Assembly (NCBI GenBank): GCA_902767465.1
Contig: CACXHM010000178.1
Span: forward strand, 1 to 5,511
Direction: 5' to 3'
Origin: an uncultured Bacteroidia bacterium
Lineage (GTDB): Bacteria > Bacteroidota > Bacteroidia > Bacteroidales > UBA932
DNA length: 5,511 nt
The notes beneath the pieces are model-generated. The model was not told the DNA's origin and did no database searches. It saw only the letters and a program-made list of their open reading frames with translations. Shown piece after piece: positions 1-5,511 of the stretch. A program made the position numbers and the translations under genes. Positions within the stretch are counted from its first letter, which is position 1. Each line of letters begins with the position of its first letter.

Positions 1-1563
1 ACCGGCAGACCATTGCTGCTGACCAAACCCGGGATGCGTAGTTCCGCCTCCGCTGGGGCTGTTGTTGATGTTGGTACAAGGATTCTGACCTGCTTCGATG
101 GTGGCGGACAATTCCTCGTTGTGGGTGTAATTTGCAAATGTCCATGGATTCTCTGCTCCTTCACCCGGATAGGCGGTGACATTTTTAATGCCGCTGTTGG
201 TGACGAAGAAAGTGGTAGAACCCGGAGTGAAAACTACCGATTCAGCCGATGTCAGGTATCCCCTCGGACCGGGGAATGCGTCTTTGCGTCCCCACTGGTA
301 GGTAAGTCCTGGAGTATTGTTGATGAACGCTTCGTCAGTCGAGGTTACGTCAAGCACTCCGCCTGCGCCAAGGTTGCGGTCCATTACTTCCACGCCTGCC
401 ACATTGACGGTCTTGACCGTCGAAGTGAGCCAGATGTGCCATCCATACTGGATAAGTCCTTCGCTGTCGAGAAGTGCAATCAGAACGTTCCCGTAAGTAT
501 ATTTTTCGGGAACAGTGAAGCTGATGGTGCCTTCTTCGGAATTATAAGCAATGTCCTTTACCAGATTATTGACAGAAGCCTCCTCCTGGCTGTTCCAGAC
601 ACCGGAAGTCGCCCATACCCAATCGGCTTTCGCGCCAGTTACGACAGTGCCTGATCCATCTGGGATCACGGTCTTGAAGCTGTAATCACCCGGAGCGGTC
701 ACCAGGTAGCAGTTGGCGTATCCGGAAGCAGTGAGGTCCGGATTCACTTCTTCGGGTTCTTCGGGAGTGAAGACGGTGGTGAGGGCATTCGTGACTGCGC
801 CCTTGGTTATGGTAACATCTTCATCATAAGCTGCCAGTTTTGATCCGTCCTCTGAATAAACGGTGTAATAAACCGCCGAGTAGCTGCCCGGAGGAACCAC
901 CACATTGAAAACGGTAGCGCTTTCTCCGAGGGTGACGGTTTCCGGGAAACTGACGGTGATTTTGTCCGAAGCATTCGGCTTCATGGAGATGAGTCCGGTG
1001 GTGGCGTTGATTGTGCAGGGGCCGGAAATCTTCAGAGCCTCTACTTCAATGGAATTCACCTTTGCTTCTCCTGTAAGGGAAAGGCGGAAGATTCCGCAGA
1101 GCTGCGAGAACTCCAGACTTGTGCTGCTGCTTTTTGCAAGCATTGGAAGCGCTCCTGCAGCCACTCCGTCTGCGGTATATGTTTGCGTAGCAGGAAGCGT
1201 GAAACCGATTGTGTCCTGGACGGCATCATATGTGGAGCCTTTTGCGTATGGATACAGGGCTACGTATGAAGACTGCTCCTCCACCTTTTTGATTTTGGTG
1301 TCGAAAGAAGCAACGCCGTTTTCAATAGAAGAAACTGCGTAGGCTACGTTGAGTTGGTGAGCATCGACAGAATATCCGACGAATGCGGAAATCTGCGCAT
1401 CATCCTTCCAGGATGTGTCGATTCCGTCCACGCTTCCGGCAATGCTTCCTTTCAGGTCGAGCACGACGCTTTTGCCGTCATCTACGTTGGTGTAGACCGG
1501 CTCATATTTGTCGCAGGCAGAAAGTGCCAGCACGAAACATGCAAAGTATAATGATTTTTTCAT
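1..1563 (-). CDS. Fimbrillin-like and FISUMP-type surface lipoprotein, 3' end missing
   Basis: Partial; 521 codons run without a stop from ATG at 1561-1563 to base 1. Signal peptide MKKSLYFACFVLALSAC has a good lipobox (LSAC, cysteine 17). Residues about 22-265 look fimbrillin-like (Mfa2/FimB-type lipoproteins and related surface proteins): VALYPYAKGS (101-110), TLPATQTY (122-129), LEFSQLCGIFRLSLTG (150-165). A Pro/Glu-rich hinge (PEEPEEVNPD, 267-276) follows. Then come NCYLVTAPGDYSF (284-296), GNVLIALLDSEG (358-369) with GWHIWLT (374-380), VMDRNLGA (393-400) and YQWGRKDAFPG (422-432), the pattern I associate with FISUMP-type Bacteroidales lipoproteins. It starts 11 bases after the susD stop, so it is probably co-transcribed and occupies the usual SusE/SusF or glycan-binding-protein slot. 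I infer an accessory surface binding or adhesive role; no catalytic motif is visible. Stop codon and domain end are outside the window. Confidence 0.85.
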   Translation of the reverse strand, partial: MKKSLYFACFVLALSACDKYEPVYTNVDDGKSVVLDLKGSIAGSVDGIDTSWKDDAQISAFVGYSVDAHQLNVAYAVSSIENGVASFDTKIKKVEEQSSYVALYPYAKGSTYDAVQDTIGFTLPATQTYTADGVAAGALPMLAKSSSTSLEFSQLCGIFRLSLTGEAKVNSIEVEALKISGPCTINATTGLISMKPNASDKITVSFPETVTLGESATVFNVVVPPGSYSAVYYTVYSEDGSKLAAYDEDVTITKGAVTNALTTVFTPEEPEEVNPDLTASGYANCYLVTAPGDYSFKTVIPDGSGTVVTGAKADWVWATSGVWNSQEEASVNNLVKDIAYNSEEGTISFTVPEKYTYGNVLIALLDSEGLIQYGWHIWLTSTVKTVNVAGVEVMDRNLGAGGVLDVTSTDEAFINNTPGLTYQWGRKDAFPGPRGYLTSAESVVFTPGSTTFFVTNSGIKNVTAYPGEGAENPWTFANYTHNEELSATIEAGQNPCTNINNSPSGGGTTHPGFGQQQWSAG

Positions 1564-1574
1564 GACAATATAAT
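1564..1574 (-). promoter_or_regulatory. susD-lipoprotein junction, AT-rich, no Shine-Dalgarno
   Basis: Eleven bases (ATTATATTGTC on the coding strand) lie between the TAG of the susD gene and the ATG of the third gene. The stretch is AT-rich, as Bacteroidota initiation regions often are, and has no Shine-Dalgarno-like sequence. It supports the chosen ATG, which is followed at once by a Lys-Lys signal peptide, and it ties the third gene to the same transcript. Confidence 0.55.
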
Positions 1575-3377
1575 CTATCGGGGAATATCTTCGTATCCGG
1601 GATTCTGGGTCAGCGCCCCCTTGGTGGCCTGGATCTGTGCAAGCGGGATGGGCCACAGATAATCCTTGTCCTCATTCCAAATGTAAGATTCGGTTCCGAA
1701 ATAAGTGAGGTATCCTGAATTGCCGTTCGACAGGGTCAGGTCGGTTCCGATGCGGATGATGTTCGAAGCAGGAATGCTGGAGTTTATGCCGGAAGGCCTG
1801 CTTGCTCCCTTGTAGAAGTATGCATCGGGAGTGCCGTTGCCGTCGAGGTCCTGTTCTCCCAGATCGGGAATATAAATGCCCTGGAAACCGGATGTGGTGG
1901 CAGGAGTTATCCACTTGCCTTCTTTCCAACGGAGCAGGTCATAGAGTCGCAGCCCTTCGGCAAAGAGTTCGACGGTGCGCTCGCGCCTGATTTCCAGAAT
2001 TGCTCCAAGCTGGCTGCCTCTGGCATTAGGATAATAGGTTCTCAGGAGGGCATCTTCGGTCGTAGGAACGGAACCAAGAGTGGCGATTCCTGCACGGGTG
2101 CGGATAACGTCGATAGTCGCTTGAACATCTTCGTTAGTAAGTTCTCCAAGTTCAGCCTTTGCCTCGGCATAGTTGAGCAGAACTTCTGCGTAGCGCAGAT
2201 AGGGGAAGTCCGTTTCGGAACTCGATCCCTGGTTCTTTGCGTCTGAGCAGATATATTTGATCACGCGGTATCCGCTAACCGTATAGCTGAGGTTGAGCGG
2301 CTGCGCGGAACTCGCTCCTTCTGCTTTGTAACCCGGGGCCTGGATGGTCTGCGCGAGGCGGGGATCACGACCGGTGAACATGTCCTTGTAGCTCATGGTT
2401 TCCCAACCGGGTTTTGACTGGATGGGCGTGCCGTCGGCATAGAGGTAGTGGTTCACGAAACGGCGGGTGGCACTCTGCCTTGTTGAAGTGAAATTGAACT
2501 GTACGCTGTGGGTTACATTCAGATCTTTTTCATAACGTTTCGAAAGAATGGTTTCGGAAGTCTCTGCGCTTGCAAGGGTGAAATACTCTCTGTATGGCGT
2601 AGGATTTGACGGATCAAGATTCTTGTCGCTTTTCCTGTAGAGTGAGTATTTGTGGCTGTCCATAACCTTCTTTGCTGCATCTGCCGCCTGATTGAGGAAC
2701 CATTCGGCCGAAAGCACGGTGCCATCCACGGTTTCATCCGGGATGTTATGGTACTTGCGGAAGGTGCCTTCGAACAGGGCTGCCCTTGATTTGAGCGCCA
2801 GCGCGGCATATGAAGACACATGGTAGATAGGCTGGCTCGACCATGCCGCAGGAAGTTTCACTGCAGCCGAGTCAAGGTCGGCAAGCACTTTCATCATCAC
2901 ATATCCCCGGCTGTCGCGAGGCTTGTTCAGCGATGCGGCATCATCGGAAGAAATCACATAATCGTAGTAGGGGACATCTCCCAGCTGACGAACCCTTTCG
3001 TAGTAGAAAAGTGCACGGAAGAAATGCGCGACGCCTTCGTATTTTACGCGTACGGGCTTCTCGATGCATTTATGAGAATTTTCAAACAGGAGATTTATAT
3101 ACCTCAGGTTGCCCCAACTCCATGTTGCGGAGGATGACGTGCGGGTGCCCTTCTGCAGGGAACTGTTGGTCGTAGAGTAATTGCAGTCGTCGTAAACGGC
3201 GGCGGCATCGTCTTCATCGGTGAGAAGTCCGTAGTAACGGTTGGTCCAGAGTTCGAGTTCCGGTTCGGTGCGGAAGTATGATTCCGGCGACAGGTCGGTT
3301 TCGGGAACTTTGGTGAGAAAATCCGTACAGGCGGTGAAAACTGTTGCCAATAATATGATGTAAATTATCTTTTTCAT
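1575..3377 (-). CDS. SusD/RagB-family surface nutrient-binding lipoprotein
   Basis: Complete, 600 residues, ATG to TAG. The start is followed by a lipoprotein signal peptide (MKKIIYIILLATVFTAC, lipid-bearing cysteine 17); the -3 residue is Phe, a slightly loose lipobox. CTDFL after cleavage is a common SusD N-terminus. Family landmarks in order: GVAHFFRALFYYERVRQLGD (115-134) and SSYAALALKSRAALFEG (188-204), the helical TPR-like scaffold; SGYRVIKY (368-375); FPYLRYAEVLLNYAEAKAEL (391-410); ILEIRRERTVELFAEGLRLY (460-479) leading into DLLRW; and a closing WPIPLAQIQ with NPGY (575-595). These match the SusD N-terminal and RagB/SusD C-terminal domains. Length is at the long end of the family, with an extra segment (about 490-570) carrying a DLDGNGTPD acidic loop. 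Role: extracellular lid that captures ligand and closes over the SusC barrel encoded just upstream. Ligand unknown. Confidence 0.97.
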   Translation of the reverse strand: MKKIIYIILLATVFTACTDFLTKVPETDLSPESYFRTEPELELWTNRYYGLLTDEDDAAAVYDDCNYSTTNSSLQKGTRTSSSATWSWGNLRYINLLFENSHKCIEKPVRVKYEGVAHFFRALFYYERVRQLGDVPYYDYVISSDDAASLNKPRDSRGYVMMKVLADLDSAAVKLPAAWSSQPIYHVSSYAALALKSRAALFEGTFRKYHNIPDETVDGTVLSAEWFLNQAADAAKKVMDSHKYSLYRKSDKNLDPSNPTPYREYFTLASAETSETILSKRYEKDLNVTHSVQFNFTSTRQSATRRFVNHYLYADGTPIQSKPGWETMSYKDMFTGRDPRLAQTIQAPGYKAEGASSAQPLNLSYTVSGYRVIKYICSDAKNQGSSSETDFPYLRYAEVLLNYAEAKAELGELTNEDVQATIDVIRTRAGIATLGSVPTTEDALLRTYYPNARGSQLGAILEIRRERTVELFAEGLRLYDLLRWKEGKWITPATTSGFQGIYIPDLGEQDLDGNGTPDAYFYKGASRPSGINSSIPASNIIRIGTDLTLSNGNSGYLTYFGTESYIWNEDKDYLWPIPLAQIQATKGALTQNPGYEDIPR

Positions 3378-3389
3378 GGTACAGATACT
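3378..3389 (-). promoter_or_regulatory. susC-susD junction without Shine-Dalgarno
   Basis: Twelve bases (AGTATCTGTACC on the coding strand) separate the TAA of the transporter gene from the ATG of the susD gene. There is no purine-rich AGGAGG-like sequence. Bacteroidota ribosomes are known to rely little on that pairing. The short gap leaves no room for a promoter or terminator, so co-transcription, and possibly translational coupling, is inferred. Confidence 0.6.
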
Positions 3390-5511
3390 TTAGAAGGTTA
3401 TGTCCACACCAAGGGAGAAAGTCCTGGAGAATGGATACATGGTATCATTGAAAGCACCTGTCGTGGCGACTTCTGGGTCGATGGTGACACAATGCTTCTT
3501 GAGAGGAGACCAGTAGGCGAGGTTCTCTCCTGAGAAGTAAACGCGGCACTTCTGGATGGCCTTGCCCTTTAGCGGAATCGTGTACCCGAATGTCAGATTC
3601 TTAAGACGCAGGTATGCTGCGTTCTGGAGATATCTGTCGTTGGCATTTGAGCTTTTGAGTGAGTTTGCTGCGTAATTGAGGCGTCTGCGAGGGAAATACG
3701 CGTCGGGATTGTCCTCGCTCCAGCACATGCTTTCGAACTTCTTTGAGATGAAAGAAGGCCGCCCGTTTCGGTAAGTCTGCCAGAAATAGTCGCAGTTGGT
3801 GGGAGGATACCAGTCGCAGTGGCCGACCCCCTGGAAGAAGATGTTGAAATCAAATCCGTTCCATTGGAAATCTCCCCTCAATGAATACAGGTAACGCGGC
3901 AGGGTATTGCCCATGATATAGCGGTCGCCCGGGTCATCGACGGTGTTGCTTCCGGAAGATATAACACCGTCCCCGTTGAGGTCGGCAAAAATCACGTCTC
4001 CCGCCATCAGTTTGTTGTGAGGGGCGACACAATTTGCAATTGTGTTGTTGATGGAAGTGTCGTCGATGTTTGCGGCATAAACTGCAGCATCTTCGTCCGA
4101 TGCGAACAGCCCCTCGATGTGATAGCCCCATATTTCGCCAAGGGTCTTGCCGACATAGTGGTCGGTGAGCAACTTGGTGGGATTGTTGTATCGGGTAATT
4201 ACGGTTTTGTAGTCACCGAACGATGCGGTGAGTCCGTAGCTCATCTTGTGCCCCAGCAGGGTGAAAGAATCGCGCCAGCTTGCGGAAAGTTCGTATCCCT
4301 TCGTGCGCATGTCAGCTGCATTTTCCTTGGGAGATGTTGCTCCGTAAACGCTGGGCAGGGTGATGGATGTGGTGAGCATATCCTTGGTGTCCCGGATGTA
4401 TGCATCGGCGGAAATGTTGAGCCTGTCGCGAAGGAAACCGAAATCAAATCCCAGGTTGTAGGATACCACCGTCTCCCAGGTGAGGGAATCAGATTTGGGA
4501 GAAGATATTCCTGCGTAGCCGGCTTTCTCTTTTCCGTCAAATGTGACGCCGCTCATATTGCCTGTCGTAACACTGGTGTAGTAATAATAGTTGTCCACCT
4601 GCTGGTTTCCAAGCGAACCGTAGGAAAGGCGCACCTTGGCTTTGTTCCACCACGATTCGAGAGGCTCCCAGAAAGGTTCTTCGCTGATGCGCCATCCGGC
4701 GGAAACAGAGGGGAAGAAGCCCCAGCGGTCTTTTGCCGGGAAGCGGGAAGAGCCGTCGTAACGTGCGGAAACCTCCAGCAGGTACTTTCCAGCATAGTCG
4801 TAGTTGACACGGCCGAAGACTCCGAGGGTACGATAAGAGGTGTTGCTTTCTCTGAGTTCTTCGATTTCTCCGTTTGCCATGTTGATATAGGCAAGCGATT
4901 CACTCAGTGACCCCTTCTGCTTCACGCTCAGGGTTGACTGGCGGTAATCGTCGAAATTCACGCCTGCCGTTCCTCCAAGGTTGTGTTTCCCGAAACTGCC
5001 CTTGTACTGCATGTAGGCATTTGCGACGCTGCCGTCGTTGAAGGCCCGGCTTTCCTTGTAGAAATCATAAATCGCCCCGCTGGTGTATCCGGGATATGCA
5101 TAGAATTTCTTGTTGACATTGTCGTAGGCGTTCGACACGGGAAGGGAGCGGTAGCTGTAGAAGTTGTCGCGGCGACGGTAGGTGTAGTCGGCTATGAGCT
5201 GCAGGCCTTTTACAATGTCGAAGGTGAAGCGCTGGGTGAGCACAATCACCCCGCGGGTGCGCTGATGGCGGTTGCGGTCGTCCATCCATGTGGGGATGCG
5301 GCCGGTGCCGAGCTGCGAAGTGTTGAGAGCCATGAATCCGGGCTGTACGTTGATTGATCCGTCCGGATTGAAAGGAACATATGCAGGAGAGATGTTCTGG
5401 TTTGCGTTCCAGAATGCGCTGTGGCCCTCCAACACCGACTTGTCGTTTCCGTCCTGCTCGTAGAAACCGCCGTAGGTGTATTTGCTCTTTTCGTAACTGA
5501 TGTTGGTGGAT
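3390..5511 (-). CDS. SusC/RagA-family TonB-dependent outer-membrane transporter, 5' end missing
   Basis: Partial gene; 706 codons are visible, counted here from the first whole codon (5508-5510), and the frame stays open to the window edge. SusC proteins are usually about 1000 residues, so the signal peptide, carboxypeptidase-regulatory-like domain, TonB box and most of the plug lie outside. Visible family signatures are RYDGSSRF with WGFFPSVSAGWRISEEPF (about 250-281), RLSYGSLGNQ (about 294-303), NLGFDFGFLRDRLNISADAY (352-371), MRTKGYEL (about 401-408), GEIWGYHIEGLF (458-469), the DLNGDG loop (510-515), SGENLAYWSP (about 660-669), and a C-terminal beta strand ending in phenylalanine, the usual signal for outer-membrane barrel assembly. 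Family knowledge: a 22-strand barrel importing glycans or peptides using TonB energy, closed by a SusD lid. The susD partner follows after 12 bases. The substrate is not deducible. The family call is very secure. Confidence 0.96.
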   Translation of the reverse strand, partial: STNISYEKSKYTYGGFYEQDGNDKSVLEGHSAFWNANQNISPAYVPFNPDGSINVQPGFMALNTSQLGTGRIPTWMDDRNRHQRTRGVIVLTQRFTFDIVKGLQLIADYTYRRRDNFYSYRSLPVSNAYDNVNKKFYAYPGYTSGAIYDFYKESRAFNDGSVANAYMQYKGSFGKHNLGGTAGVNFDDYRQSTLSVKQKGSLSESLAYINMANGEIEELRESNTSYRTLGVFGRVNYDYAGKYLLEVSARYDGSSRFPAKDRWGFFPSVSAGWRISEEPFWEPLESWWNKAKVRLSYGSLGNQQVDNYYYYTSVTTGNMSGVTFDGKEKAGYAGISSPKSDSLTWETVVSYNLGFDFGFLRDRLNISADAYIRDTKDMLTTSITLPSVYGATSPKENAADMRTKGYELSASWRDSFTLLGHKMSYGLTASFGDYKTVITRYNNPTKLLTDHYVGKTLGEIWGYHIEGLFASDEDAAVYAANIDDTSINNTIANCVAPHNKLMAGDVIFADLNGDGVISSGSNTVDDPGDRYIMGNTLPRYLYSLRGDFQWNGFDFNIFFQGVGHCDWYPPTNCDYFWQTYRNGRPSFISKKFESMCWSEDNPDAYFPRRRLNYAANSLKSSNANDRYLQNAAYLRLKNLTFGYTIPLKGKAIQKCRVYFSGENLAYWSPLKKHCVTIDPEVATTGAFNDTMYPFSRTFSLGVDITF

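Noticed and set aside
13..654. A 213-residue open frame on the plus strand at the left edge
   Set aside because: It is antisense to the third lipoprotein, whose minus-strand frame is open for 521 codons and carries a signal peptide and conserved motifs. The plus-strand product has no such features.
905..1342. A 145-residue plus-strand open frame
   Set aside because: It is a shadow of the fimbrillin-like half of the minus-strand lipoprotein gene. No motif or start context supports it.
1564..1574. An AT-rich stretch between the susD and lipoprotein genes considered as a promoter -7 element
   Set aside because: It contains a TATATTG-like string, but without a paired upstream TTTG element at the proper distance it is more simply a translation initiation region within an operon.
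4017..4910. A 297-residue open frame on the plus strand, antisense to the transporter gene
   Set aside because: It lies wholly inside a gene with clear family motifs on the other strand. Its translation shows no recognisable domain, and its length is explained by mirror-frame codon bias.
5433..5435. A GTG that could be taken as the start of the transporter gene
   Set aside because: The frame continues upstream without a stop to the window edge, through 25 further codons of plausible barrel-type sequence. SusC proteins are far longer than 681 residues, so this GTG is an internal valine codon.

Overview
The window is a slice of a Bacteroidota (Bacteroidetes) outer-membrane nutrient-uptake locus. 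The evidence is an adjacent SusC-type TonB-dependent transporter and SusD-type lipoprotein, two lipoprotein signal peptides with the cysteine at position 17, and no Shine-Dalgarno sequence ahead of the internal starts. Base composition looks balanced by eye rather than AT-rich. This would fit a gut-type Bacteroidales member, but genus cannot be fixed from the sequence.

All genes read on the minus strand, so the operon runs from right to left. From 5511 down to 3390 lies the C-terminal two thirds of a susC-like gene; its signal peptide, N-terminal domain, TonB box and plug lie beyond the right edge. After a 12-base gap comes a complete susD-like gene (3377 to 1575, 600 residues). After an 11-base gap comes a third lipoprotein gene (1563 down to base 1, open for all 521 codons, 3' end outside the window). 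It has a fimbrillin-like N-terminal half and a C-terminal half of the FISUMP type (Fibrobacter succinogenes major paralogous domain), marked by an MDRNLGA motif followed by YQWGRKD. No ATG-to-stop reading frame describes this gene in the window because its stop codon lies outside.

Together the genes look like the core of a polysaccharide utilisation locus or related uptake system: a SusC barrel, its SusD lid, and an accessory surface lipoprotein in the slot usually held by SusE/SusF or another surface glycan-binding protein. No degradative enzyme, sensor or regulator is present, so the substrate cannot be inferred. There is no gene-free stretch above 12 bases, and no RNA gene, mobile element, CRISPR array, promoter or terminator was seen. 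The most interesting part is the third gene. The rest is a well-known architecture, and I see no clearly undescribed system.
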